A DNA stretch of 64,000 bases from Neptunicoccus cionae (lineage in GTDB: Bacteria; Pseudomonadota; Alphaproteobacteria; Rhodobacterales; Rhodobacteraceae): positions 238,496-302,495 of the forward strand of contig NZ_PKOJ01000006.1 of assembly GCF_002860325.1 (NCBI RefSeq), read 5' to 3'. This document shows, in pieces, positions 47,075-55,757 of this stretch; position 1 is the stretch's first letter, and each line of letters opens with the position of its first letter. The notes beneath the pieces were generated by a model. The model ran no database searches and had not been told where the DNA came from. It saw only the letters and a program-made list of their open reading frames with translations. The position numbers and the translations under genes are program-made.

Positions 47075-48856
47075 ATGACTAACGTGTTTACCCAATGCCT
47101 GCGTATAGATCCCGGCGTTCCTTCAGTCCAATTCATCCTCGCAACGTCGTTTATCGTGGCCGCGCTGGCCGTTTGGATCAACTCGCACCGCAGCCTACCG
47201 GGAAGTCGCTGGTTCATTCTTGGTATGTTTGCCATGCTGTGGTGGCTCGGGTCGATCGGGTTTGAGATTTCCTCCGCCGGGAAGGACTGCAAGGTGCTCT
47301 GGGCCAAGGCCGCATGGCCGGGGATTGTTCTGCTGCCCACCTTCTGGTCGTTTTTTCTTTTCGAATACACCCTGTCCCGACCGGTGCCAAAGCGCATCGT
47401 GTCCCTTTGCACCCTTATCATGCCTGCGTTCATTTTTGCGCTGGCTGCCTCCAACCCTTGGCACGAATTGTTTTACGGTGCGGGCACAGTTCTGCGCACG
47501 GATACACTTCGTCCTTACGTCTACTACGAGCACGGTCCGTTTTTCTTTCTGGCGATAGCCTATCTTTACCTGCTCACAGTGGGTTGTACCCTGATTGCCG
47601 GACGAGCCGTGCTACACGCCAGCCTTGCCGTGCGCAATTTCTTCATCAAATTATTTCTCACCACTGTTATTCCGATCACGACCAACGTGATGCACGTGGT
47701 TTTTGACGTTAAACTGTTTGATGTAGACCCGACGCCTTTCTCATTTGCGGTTTCGGTCGGTCTGGTTGTCTGGCTGATCACAGACCGGCGCTGGGTCGAC
47801 ATTAATGCAATCGCGCGGGATATGTTTTTTTACAAATCCCGCGATCTGGTCTTTGTGCTGGACCGCGACGGCACCCTGCTCAACACCAACCAGTCGGCGC
47901 AGGATTTCATAGCCGACATTCCAAACCAGCGCCAAACACCAGCAAGCGAACTGACGGCGGTCGGTCCGGTGTTCCGTCGGTTGATGGAGCATGGCGAGCT
48001 ACCGGATGGCGAAGAAATAACCCATGACGGCAAACACTTCCTCATTCGCGCCTACCCGATTGCTCTTACCAAAGGTCAGGCGCAACTGGGGTGGGCAGTG
48101 GCTTTTGTCGATGTGACGACGCAAAAGCTGGCCGCAGAGCGGGCGATCGCAGCGGAACGCGCCCAGGCGCAGTTTCTTGCCACAGTCAGCCACGAATTGC
48201 GCACCCCCCTTACAGCCATAAACGGCTCCCTGTCACTGCTCACCAACAGCAAGGCAAAGATCTCAGAGGCACAAGCCGAAAGCCTGATGCAGCTGATGAC
48301 AAAGAATGCAGCTTCTCTGGCAGCACTGGTTAACGACCTGCTGGACACGCAGGCGTTGGCAAGTTCGGACTTCAAACTCAATCGGGAAAGCGGTGATCTG
48401 CGGGAAATCCTATCGGATGCAATTGCAAGCATGGCTACGTTCCTGCCCGAAAAGAAGATCACGCTGGCCTATACCCCCCAAGAACTGCCTGTGCCGGTCT
48501 TTGCCGATAGTGTCCGCATCCGGCAGGTGATCGTTAACGTGTTGTCCAATGCGATGAAATTTTCAGGCAGCGGTTCCGAAGTCGGAATTTCCCTGCAAAC
48601 AACAAGCGATACCGCTACGATATTTATCAAAGACAGCGGCCGCGGCATTCCCCCGAATTCCGAAGACAAGGTCTTTGGCCGGTTCTCACAAATTGCCGAG
48701 GGCGCGGAACGTAAAATTACCGGCAGTGGCTTGGGAATGCATATCTCCAGACAGATCATGCTGCAACACGGCGGAACGATCAGCTACGAAAGTGTGCTCG
48801 GCGAAGGCACAACCTTTGCCATTTCAATGCCTTTGGAACAAAATCCCGATCGCTAG
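47075..48856 (+). CDS. Sensor histidine kinase with 7TM N-terminal domain and PAS
   Basis: 593 residues. The first about 240 hold seven hydrophobic segments of the histidine-kinase N-terminal 7TM type, followed by a PAS domain (DLVFVLDRDGTLLNTNQSA), HisKA with the phospho-His in FLATVSHELRTPLTAINGSL, and HATPase_c with N (NVLSNAMKFSG), G1 (DSGRGIPP) and G2 (GSGLGMHIS) boxes. No response regulator gene is adjacent, so it is an orphan kinase. The stimulus is unknown. Confidence 0.92.
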   Translation: MTNVFTQCLRIDPGVPSVQFILATSFIVAALAVWINSHRSLPGSRWFILGMFAMLWWLGSIGFEISSAGKDCKVLWAKAAWPGIVLLPTFWSFFLFEYTLSRPVPKRIVSLCTLIMPAFIFALAASNPWHELFYGAGTVLRTDTLRPYVYYEHGPFFFLAIAYLYLLTVGCTLIAGRAVLHASLAVRNFFIKLFLTTVIPITTNVMHVVFDVKLFDVDPTPFSFAVSVGLVVWLITDRRWVDINAIARDMFFYKSRDLVFVLDRDGTLLNTNQSAQDFIADIPNQRQTPASELTAVGPVFRRLMEHGELPDGEEITHDGKHFLIRAYPIALTKGQAQLGWAVAFVDVTTQKLAAERAIAAERAQAQFLATVSHELRTPLTAINGSLSLLTNSKAKISEAQAESLMQLMTKNAASLAALVNDLLDTQALASSDFKLNRESGDLREILSDAIASMATFLPEKKITLAYTPQELPVPVFADSVRIRQVIVNVLSNAMKFSGSGSEVGISLQTTSDTATIFIKDSGRGIPPNSEDKVFGRFSQIAEGAERKITGSGLGMHISRQIMLQHGGTISYESVLGEGTTFAISMPLEQNPDR

Positions 48857-48880
48857 AGAGTAAAACCGAACCGCACCACC

Positions 48881-49186
48881 CTAAGGTTTTGCGCAAAACA
48901 GCCCGTGCAGGGTTTCCAGCACGGCCGCGGCCTCTGCGCTGGTCAGACTGTAGTAAATCGTTTGCCCGCTGCGGCGCCCCTCTACGAGTCCGGCTTCTTT
49001 CAACCGTTTGAGTTGTTGGGACATTTTCGGTTGGGATGCGCCACAGGCCTGTGCAAGATCCCCCACTGACCGCTCCCCTTCGACCAGACGGCACAGGATT
49101 TGCAAACGCGCCTCTGAAGACAGCATCGCCATCAGGTTCGCCGCGCTCTGGATATCGCCTTCCAGAAATTCGTCAGAAATATTCAT
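48881..49186 (-). CDS. bigR: Sulfide/persulfide-responsive ArsR-family repressor (SqrR/BigR type)
   Basis: 101 residues with the ArsR winged helix (ACGASQPKMSQQLKRLKEAG). Cys32 (LQILCRL) and Cys98 (HGLFCAKP) are 66 residues apart, the spacing of the two sensor cysteines in SqrR and BigR that form a tetrasulfide bridge with persulfides. A third Cys (48) lies before the recognition helix. The ATG at 49186 follows GAGG; the frame is open upstream but crosses the operator. It is divergent to two YeeE genes, a persulfide-dioxygenase-like gene and SulP, the classic bigR neighbourhood. Confidence 0.93.
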   Translation of the reverse strand: MNISDEFLEGDIQSAANLMAMLSSEARLQILCRLVEGERSVGDLAQACGASQPKMSQQLKRLKEAGLVEGRRSGQTIYYSLTSAEAAAVLETLHGLFCAKP

Positions 49187-49198
49187 ATGCGCCTCATT

Positions 49199-49221
49199 GA
49201 ATATACAATAAGATGAATATA
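49199..49221. promoter_or_regulatory. Candidate BigR/SqrR operator
   Basis: GAATATA occurs twice, 16 bp apart, in an AT-rich island between the divergent repressor and the YeeE gene. BigR-type sites are AT-rich and lie in this position. Assignment by pattern and place. Confidence 0.55.
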
Positions 49222-49279
49222 TAGATTCAGGAGAATCGGACAAGCCCTAAAGGCACCCGACCGGAAAAGGAGTTTGACT

Positions 49280-49714
49280 ATGGAAACGGAATTCACCCCT
49301 TGGCTGTCGCTGGGTGGCGGCATGTTGATCGGGGCTTCGGCAGTGTTGCTGATGGCCACGAACGGACGCATCGCAGGAATCAGCGGTTTGACCTCAAGCA
49401 TCTTCGCAAGCTCCACCAAGGGCGAAGCTCGCGGCGTTTCAGCCCTATTCGTTCTTGGCCTGTTGCTGGCGGCGCCGATCTGGATGCTGGTCTCGGGCAG
49501 CTGGCCACAACAATGGGTGCCCTCCAGCCCGCTTCTGATGACCGTCGCCGGTCTGCTGGTCGGATTTGGCGCAACCTACGGCAACGGCTGCACCTCGGGG
49601 CACGGGGTCTGCGGTATCAGTCGGGGATCTGCCCGCTCCATCCTTGCCACAATCACTTTCATGACGACGGCCTTCCTGACAGTTCTGGTTGCACGCCACG
49701 TTATAGGAGCTTGA
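49280..49714 (+). CDS. YeeE/YedE-family sulfur transporter, first half (PmpA-like)
   Basis: 144 residues, four membrane segments, with the conserved cysteine block YGNGCTSGHGVCGISRGS thought to relay thiosulfate or persulfide sulfur. Proteins of this type in bigR operons are called PmpA. AAGGAG lies 8 nt before the ATG at 49280. Together with the next gene it makes a full transporter that full-length YeeE proteins carry in one chain. Confidence 0.9.
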   Translation: METEFTPWLSLGGGMLIGASAVLLMATNGRIAGISGLTSSIFASSTKGEARGVSALFVLGLLLAAPIWMLVSGSWPQQWVPSSPLLMTVAGLLVGFGATYGNGCTSGHGVCGISRGSARSILATITFMTTAFLTVLVARHVIGA

Positions 49715-49715
49715 T

Positions 49716-50159
49716 ATGAAACAGATATTCGCCCTTCTTTCCGGCCTTGTCTTTGGTTTTGGCCTTATCATTTCCGGCATGTCCGATCCCGCCAAAGTGC
49801 TGAACTTTCTGGACCTGTTCGGCACTTGGGACCCCAGCCTTGCTTTTGTAATGGGCGGCGCCATTGCGGTGACAGCACCAGGATTTTTCTGGCTCACACG
49901 TCAGCGCAACCAACCGTTCTTTCATACCCAATTCCACATTCCGACCCGAACCGATGTCGACCCCAAACTGCTGAGCGGGGCGGCGATTTTCGGGGTCGGC
50001 TGGGGTTTGGGCGGTTTCTGCCCCGGCCCTGCCCTGACAGCTTTGCCCATCGGGGCAAGCGGAACACTGATCTTCGTCCCCTTCATGCTGGTCGGCATGT
50101 GGCTGGCACGCAATACGCCTGATCTTGGCCGCAGCAAACAGGAAGGAGCCCCGTCATGA
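49716..50159 (+). CDS. YeeE/YedE-family sulfur transporter, second half (PmpB-like)
   Basis: 147 residues with FGFGLIISGMSDPAKVLNFL and the Cys motif GWGLGGFCPGPALTALPIG. It starts one base after the previous stop and overlaps the MBL gene by 4 bp, so the whole set is translationally coupled. It should pair with the first half to form the sulfur channel in the inner membrane. Confidence 0.9.
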   Translation: MKQIFALLSGLVFGFGLIISGMSDPAKVLNFLDLFGTWDPSLAFVMGGAIAVTAPGFFWLTRQRNQPFFHTQFHIPTRTDVDPKLLSGAAIFGVGWGLGGFCPGPALTALPIGASGTLIFVPFMLVGMWLARNTPDLGRSKQEGAPS

Positions 50160-51073
50160 GCGATCCACTCAAAACACCCGTGGTGCGCCATTCCCCGTCA
50201 AACGGGCCAACCAGCCCTGATGTATGGGGCATCTATGAACCTGACACTGGATCAATCCAGTATATTTGCGCCGATCCCAAAACGCGCAAGGCAGCGTTGA
50301 TTGATGTGGTCTGGAATTTCGACCCGAAGAACTATCGGTTCAGCACTGAAAGCATGGATCAGGTCCTTGATATTGTGAAGGAAAACGGCCTGATCGTGGA
50401 ATGGGTGCTCGATACCCACCCCCATGCAGATCACGTCATGGCCTCGGCGCACCTGAAAGAACGGACCGGTGCCCCCAACGCCATTGGCGCATTGGTGCCC
50501 GACATTGCAGCGATTTGGGCGGACCTTTACAACCTGCCAGATGCGTTTGCACCGACGCGGGATTTCGACCGGCTTTTCGCAGAAGGAGAACAGTTTTCCA
50601 TTGGCGAGCTTGAGGTCGAGGTCATGCTGTCGCCGGGCCATACCCTTGGTTCCGTCAGTTACGTCTGCTGCGATGCGGCCTTTGTCCATGATACGCTGAT
50701 GCAGCCGGATGCTGGGACTTCACGCTCTGATTTTCCGGGGGGCGATACTGATGCGTTGTGGGAGTCCATCCAAAGCATTCTCGCCCTGCCCCCTGAAACG
50801 CGGCTCTTCATTGGCCACGATTACGGCACCAAAGAGCGGAAGGAACCCATGTGGGAAGCAACCGTTGCACAGCATAAGTCGCAAAACATCCACGTAAAGG
50901 ACGGCACCCGACGTGAGGATTACATCGAACGCCGCCAGACGCGCGATACAACGCTGGCCCTACCGATGCGTATCCTTGCAGCCTTGCAGATCAACCTGCG
51001 GGGCGGGCGGCTGCCGCAAGTGGAAGACGACGGCAATGCCTATTTGAAACTGCCGGTTAACCGCTTCGATTAA
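50156..51073 (+). CDS. blh: MBL-fold persulfide dioxygenase-like protein (Blh/ETHE1 type)
   Basis: 305 residues; the metal-binding HPHADHVMAS motif (HxHxDH), the second His in LSPGHTLGSVSY, the Asp in VHDTLMQPDAG and the His in IGHDYG are all present. The DFPGGD segment is typical for ETHE1/Blh proteins, which oxidise glutathione persulfide to sulfite. In bigR operons Blh removes sulfide toxicity under low oxygen. The downstream SulP could export or import the resulting sulfite or sulfate. Confidence 0.92.
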   Translation: MSDPLKTPVVRHSPSNGPTSPDVWGIYEPDTGSIQYICADPKTRKAALIDVVWNFDPKNYRFSTESMDQVLDIVKENGLIVEWVLDTHPHADHVMASAHLKERTGAPNAIGALVPDIAAIWADLYNLPDAFAPTRDFDRLFAEGEQFSIGELEVEVMLSPGHTLGSVSYVCCDAAFVHDTLMQPDAGTSRSDFPGGDTDALWESIQSILALPPETRLFIGHDYGTKERKEPMWEATVAQHKSQNIHVKDGTRREDYIERRQTRDTTLALPMRILAALQINLRGGRLPQVEDDGNAYLKLPVNRFD

Positions 51074-51143
51074 CTCCCAAAACCCTGTCTTGCGGCGCGG
51101 CCTACGGGCCGCCCGCTCTTTTATCCAAACCGGACCGCGTAAA

Positions 51144-52877
51144 ATGACTTTGACGACGTTCACACGATTTCTGCCGATCCTTGACTGGGGGCGACGCTAT
51201 GATAGGGACCGGTTTATCGGGGATATGATCGCTGCTGTGATCGTGACGGTTATGCTGATCCCGCAATCGCTGGCCTATGCCCTGCTGGCCGGTCTGCCGC
51301 CAGAAGCAGGGCTTTATGCCTCAATCGCTCCGATCCTGCTCTATGCGGTCTTTGGCACTTCGCGGGTGCTTGCGGTCGGGCCGGTCGCAGTGGTCTCGCT
51401 CATGACGGCTGCTGCGATAGGCAATATCGTGGACAGCGGCACGGCGGGTTATATCGCTGCGGCGCTGACGCTGGCTTTTCTATCCGGTGTAATGCTTCTG
51501 ACGCTCGGGGTTTTGCGACTGGGGTTTCTGGCGAATTTCCTGTCCCATCCGGTGATCGCAGGTTTTATAACAGCCAGCGGCATTCTGATAGCCGCCAGCC
51601 AGTTGCGCCACATTCTGGGGATCGAGGCCAAAGGCCACACACTGATCGAAATCGCAACAAGCCTGTGGTACCATCTTTACGCCGTAAATCCGGTTACTCT
51701 GGTGCTGGGCACAAGCGCCACTGCCTTTCTGTTCTGGGTACGGAGCGGGCTGAAACCCCTGCTGGAAAAAACCGGTCTTTCGCCGCTGTTCGTAGACATC
51801 GGCGTGAAAACTGGTCCGGTCCTTGCAATTATAGCAACCACACTGGCGGTTTGGGGCTTTGAACTGGCCGATCAGGGTGTAGCCATTGTCGGAGCAGTTC
51901 CACAAAGCCTACCTCCCCTGACCCTGCCCTCTTTTTCACCGGACCTGATCTCGCAATTAATTGTTCCGGCCCTGCTGATTTCGATCATCGGCTTTGTTGA
52001 AAGCATCTCTGTCGCCCAAACCCTTGCGGCCAAGAAACGCCAGCGGATCGATCCGGATCAGGAACTTATCGGCCTTGGTGCGGCTAATATCGGGGCCTCT
52101 CTGACCGGCGGCTTTCCGGTGACCGGCGGATTTTCCCGTTCCGTTGTGAATTACGATGCAGGGGCTAAAACTCCGGCGGCGGGCGCATTTACCGCGATCG
52201 GGCTGATGCTGGCCGCGTTGTTCCTTACACCGCTGATCCACTATCTGCCTAAAGCTACGCTTGCCGCGACAATCATCGTGGCCGTGCTGAGCCTTGTGGA
52301 TTTTTCGATCCTGAAGCGGGCATGGTCCTTCAGCCGCGCCGATTTCGCCGCTGTTGCCGCAACGATCCTGTTAACCCTGCTTATGGGGGTAGAGGTCGGC
52401 GTGACAGCAGGCGTCGCAACTTCGATCCTGATCCACCTTTACAAGACCTCGCGCCCCCATATGGCGGTTGTGGGCCGCGTACCCGGCACAGAACATTTTC
52501 GCAACGTCAAGCGCCACACGGTCGAGACCCAGTCCCATGTGCTTTCCCTGCGTGTAGACGAGAGCCTTTATTTCCCGAACGCGCGCTTTCTTGAAGACCA
52601 GCTCGCCCGCTATGCTGCCGAAAAGGAGGAACTTACCGACATTATACTGTTGTTTACCGCTGTGAACGAAGTGGACCTGTCCGCGCTGGAATCGCTGGAG
52701 GCAATCAACACCCGCCTGCGGGAATCCGGCATCCGCCTCCACCTTAGCGAGGTTAAGGGGCCCGTGATGGACCGCCTCAAACGCAGCCATCTTCTTCAGG
52801 AACTGACCGGAGAGATATTCCTCAGCCAGTATGAAGCCGTGGAAGCATTGGCCAATACCAAAGCCTCGGTGCCTTAA
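51144..52877 (+). CDS. SulP-family anion (sulfate/sulfite) transporter with STAS domain
   Basis: 577 residues: about twelve membrane segments with the SulP signature region PQSLAYALLAGLPPEAGLYA, and a C-terminal cytoplasmic STAS domain from about residue 440 (VDESLYFPNARFLED, VNEVDLSALESLEAINTRL). The ATG at 51144 gives a usual N-terminus. As the last gene of the sulfide-responsive unit it most likely moves sulfite or sulfate made by the MBL enzyme. Confidence 0.93.
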   Translation: MTLTTFTRFLPILDWGRRYDRDRFIGDMIAAVIVTVMLIPQSLAYALLAGLPPEAGLYASIAPILLYAVFGTSRVLAVGPVAVVSLMTAAAIGNIVDSGTAGYIAAALTLAFLSGVMLLTLGVLRLGFLANFLSHPVIAGFITASGILIAASQLRHILGIEAKGHTLIEIATSLWYHLYAVNPVTLVLGTSATAFLFWVRSGLKPLLEKTGLSPLFVDIGVKTGPVLAIIATTLAVWGFELADQGVAIVGAVPQSLPPLTLPSFSPDLISQLIVPALLISIIGFVESISVAQTLAAKKRQRIDPDQELIGLGAANIGASLTGGFPVTGGFSRSVVNYDAGAKTPAAGAFTAIGLMLAALFLTPLIHYLPKATLAATIIVAVLSLVDFSILKRAWSFSRADFAAVAATILLTLLMGVEVGVTAGVATSILIHLYKTSRPHMAVVGRVPGTEHFRNVKRHTVETQSHVLSLRVDESLYFPNARFLEDQLARYAAEKEELTDIILLFTAVNEVDLSALESLEAINTRLRESGIRLHLSEVKGPVMDRLKRSHLLQELTGEIFLSQYEAVEALANTKASVP

Positions 52878-52895
52878 AGTAACCGAATACCAGTC

Positions 52896-53840
52896 CTATC
52901 CTTCCGCTTCATCAAAAGCGCCAAGCAATCCGGCCACCTGTTCGCGCAGCCAGATATGGGCAGGACTCGCAGAATGGCGGCGGTGCCAGACCATGATGAT
53001 GTTGGTGATCTCGATCCGCATAGGAAGCCTGTAGACTTCCAGATTTGCTGCCGGTGCGATGCGTTTTGCGAAAGCCGTTGGCAGAAGTGCGATCAGATCC
53101 GAACCGGCCACCGCACGATAAATCCCTGAAAACACGGGCATCGTCATGACCACGCGGCGTTCCCTTCCTATCCTTGCAAGGGCAGCGTCCCCTATCGCCT
53201 TGCTGTTGCCTTGGGTGGAAAACAAGACGTGCGCGAGATCGCAGTATAGATCCAGCGGAACCACAGCGTCCGGCTCCACCCCTGCCTGTTCAAACCGTGG
53301 ATGCCCCTTGCGCGCAATCACGGAAAAGCCGGAACGGAACATCACACGGCTTTCAGCCCAATCAGGCAGCTCGATCTCGGGTAGAAGCGCAAAATCGATA
53401 TCGTGCTCTTCCATCGCGTGGATGTAACTGTCCTGCACAAAATCCACCAAATGCACGCGCATGGCCGGCGCGAGAGCCTGAAGCCTTTCTGCAAGGCTTG
53501 GCATTAGCATCTCGGCGAAGAAGTCGCTGCCCGAAATTTTGAAGTTCCGATCCGACTGGGAGGGATCAAAGTCAGCCGGTCCCTGAAGCAGGCTTTCCAT
53601 CTCGTCCAGCAAGTTGCGCAAGGGAGTCTCCAGAGACTCGGCAAATTGCGTCGGTGCCAATCCCTGCCCCCGCCGGAAAAACAATTCGTCGCCGAGCGCA
53701 AGCCGCAACCGGCCAAGCGCAGCGGACACAGCCGGTTGGGACAGTCCGACCAAACGGGCTGCACGCACAGTCGAATTGGTCCGCAACAACGCGTCGAGCA
53801 CACGAAGGAGGTTTAAATCGAAGTTATATAAATTCACCAT
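52896..53840 (-). CDS. LysR-family transcriptional regulator (NodD-like subgroup)
   Basis: 314 residues beginning MVNLYNFDLNLLRVLDALLR with the helix-turn-helix STVRAARLVGLSQPAVSAAL. The N-terminus is typical of the NodD/LeuO-like subgroup that often controls aromatic or betaine catabolism. It is convergent with SulP and divergent to the small membrane gene and the Rieske oxygenase gene, which are the likely targets. Confidence 0.9.
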   Translation of the reverse strand: MVNLYNFDLNLLRVLDALLRTNSTVRAARLVGLSQPAVSAALGRLRLALGDELFFRRGQGLAPTQFAESLETPLRNLLDEMESLLQGPADFDPSQSDRNFKISGSDFFAEMLMPSLAERLQALAPAMRVHLVDFVQDSYIHAMEEHDIDFALLPEIELPDWAESRVMFRSGFSVIARKGHPRFEQAGVEPDAVVPLDLYCDLAHVLFSTQGNSKAIGDAALARIGRERRVVMTMPVFSGIYRAVAGSDLIALLPTAFAKRIAPAANLEVYRLPMRIEITNIIMVWHRRHSASPAHIWLREQVAGLLGAFDEAEG

Positions 53841-54029
53841 ACGAATAGAACATATACTATTTACCGATTTTTCATATGCCGCATATTTTAGTAATATCTT
53901 CGTTAATACACATTAACTTTCCCTCTGGGTGGTCCGCAGCCAAGGTTATAGCCAACCAGACAGGCAAATTACTTTACACAACCTGCAACCAGCCAGCGCA
54001 ATTGCAGGACCAATTTAAGGAGAATTACC

Positions 54030-54419
54030 ATGCGCGGTGTGTCCCTCGGCTTTCTTGTTCTTGCAATTCTTTCCGCCGTTTGCGGTATGATCTGGGGTAT
54101 TGTCATGGCCGCCACTGCGGATCATTCGCTTGCCCCTGCGCACGCCCATCTCAATCTGCTCGGCTGGGTGACTATGGCGATTTTCGCGTTTTACTATCAC
54201 CTCGTTCCCAGCGCGGCGGAAGGTATGTTGCCCCGCATCCACCTCGGCCTTGCCGCAACAGGTTTGATCGGCATTGTTCCGGGTATTGTCATGGCCCAAC
54301 AGGGTCAAGGCGACGGACTGGCCAAGATCGGCTCTATCCTGACACTTCTGTCGATGGTGGTCTTTCTTGTAGCTGTGCTACGTGACATGCGGCAGGGTCA
54401 CTCCCAACCGGCGGAATAG
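54030..54419 (+). CDS. Small membrane protein resembling a heme-copper oxidase subunit I fragment
   Basis: 129 residues with four membrane segments and the histidine motif PAHAHLNLLGWVTMAIFAFY followed by YHLVP, which resembles helices of heme-copper oxidases and NnrS-like proteins. Histidines at this place could bind heme. AAGGAGAA precedes the ATG. Function is unknown; the gene lies between LysR and the Rieske oxygenase gene. Confidence 0.75.
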   Translation: MRGVSLGFLVLAILSAVCGMIWGIVMAATADHSLAPAHAHLNLLGWVTMAIFAFYYHLVPSAAEGMLPRIHLGLAATGLIGIVPGIVMAQQGQGDGLAKIGSILTLLSMVVFLVAVLRDMRQGHSQPAE

Positions 54420-54544
54420 CGTGGCCGGTAGACAGGTTAACTTTTGAATAGTCTCTTGCTAAGCCGTTCTTTGGAAAAGACAGCTTCAAAAGCGCCGTAA
54501 ACTGCACCATCCTTGGACCATACCCCAATCCAAGGAAGATTCCT

Positions 54545-55672
54545 GTGAAAGATGCTGCCCGCGAGTTGAAGGAAAACGTCTCCGAAGCTTTTGAGCGCGC
54601 CCGCGCCATGCCACCGTCCGTTTATACTTCCGAAGCGTTTCTGGAACAGGAACTCTCTGCCATCTTCGCCAAAGACTGGTTTTGCGTCGGGCGGGCCGAT
54701 GCCCTATCAAACCCCGGCGATTACACGACTCTCGAACTCGCCGGACAACCCATCATCGTTCTGCGCGACCGAGAGGGTGCATTGAAGGCCATGTCCAACG
54801 TTTGCCGCCACCGCATGTCCACCCTGTTAGAGGGCAGTGGCAACACCCGCAGTATCGTCTGCCCCTACCACGCATGGACCTATAACCTTGACGGATCCCT
54901 GCGCGGCGCCCCTGCGATGACCTTGAATGACGGTTTTTGCAAATCGGATTATCAACTCCCGGAGGTGCGGTGTCAGGAATGGCTCGGCTGGATTTTTGTC
55001 ACCCTGAACAGCGAAGTACCGGATGTGGCCGTACAACTGGCCTCGGTCGAAGACCTGATCGGGGACTACAACATGACCGATTACACCCAGACATTCTTTG
55101 AAACCCACCGCTGGAACACCAACTGGAAGGTTCTCGCTGAAAATTTCATGGAAAGCTACCATCTGCCGGTCTGTCACGCCGGTACCATCGGCGGCCTGTC
55201 CAAGCTGGACGAAATGGTCTGCCCCGCCGGTGAGGACACGTTCAATTACCACACCATCCTGAAAGATGACTCCCTGCGAATTGCCATGGCCCATCCTTCG
55301 AACACACGAATGAGCGGGGAGCGGCGGCGGACGACTTTTCTGCTGGCGATTTACCCGAGCCTTCTGATTACCCTGACGCCCGGCTATTTCTGGTATCTTT
55401 CCCTGCATCCCGACGGGGTCGATCACGTCCGCATCAGCTTTGGCGGTGGCATGTCAGATGATTATGCCGATGATCCGGACGCGCAGGAGAATTTCGTCGC
55501 GTTGAAAACCCTGCTTGATGATGTGAATGTCGAGGATAAGGGCTGCACGGAAAAGGTATACAAGGGTTTGTCTTCCGAAGGGGCCACCCCAGGGCATCTG
55601 TCCCATCTGGAACGGCCGAACTACGAGTTCGCACATTACATCAACCGCCGCATTCAGGCCGCTGCAGATTGA
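54545..55672 (+). CDS. Rieske-type oxygenase alpha subunit (aromatic ring-hydroxylating/betaine type)
   Basis: 375 residues. The Rieske cluster ligands CRH (VCRHRMSTL) and CPYH (IVCPYHAWTYNLDG) are present, as is the mononuclear iron motif NFMESYHLPVCH with the downstream Asp region near the C-terminus. Overall type resembles the carnitine/choline/glycine-betaine monooxygenase group more than classical dioxygenases. No ferredoxin or reductase gene is beside it, so the electron donor must be encoded elsewhere. Start GTG at 54545 is preceded by AAGGAAG. Confidence 0.9.
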   Translation: MKDAARELKENVSEAFERARAMPPSVYTSEAFLEQELSAIFAKDWFCVGRADALSNPGDYTTLELAGQPIIVLRDREGALKAMSNVCRHRMSTLLEGSGNTRSIVCPYHAWTYNLDGSLRGAPAMTLNDGFCKSDYQLPEVRCQEWLGWIFVTLNSEVPDVAVQLASVEDLIGDYNMTDYTQTFFETHRWNTNWKVLAENFMESYHLPVCHAGTIGGLSKLDEMVCPAGEDTFNYHTILKDDSLRIAMAHPSNTRMSGERRRTTFLLAIYPSLLITLTPGYFWYLSLHPDGVDHVRISFGGGMSDDYADDPDAQENFVALKTLLDDVNVEDKGCTEKVYKGLSSEGATPGHLSHLERPNYEFAHYINRRIQAAAD

Positions 55673-55694
55673 AGTTCTGTTAATCCGGTGTCAG

Positions 55695-55713
55695 CCGGGC
55701 ATTACATGCCCGG
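55695..55713. terminator. Hairpin between convergent genes
   Basis: CCGGGCAT and ATGCCCGG pair perfectly around a 3-nt loop, 23 bp after the Rieske oxygenase stop and before the convergent kinase gene end. No T-run follows, so it may work in both directions with low efficiency. Confidence 0.5.
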
Positions 55714-55757
55714 TAAAAGCCCCCGCAAGCCTGATCCGTTCAAAGCCTTGCAGTCAG

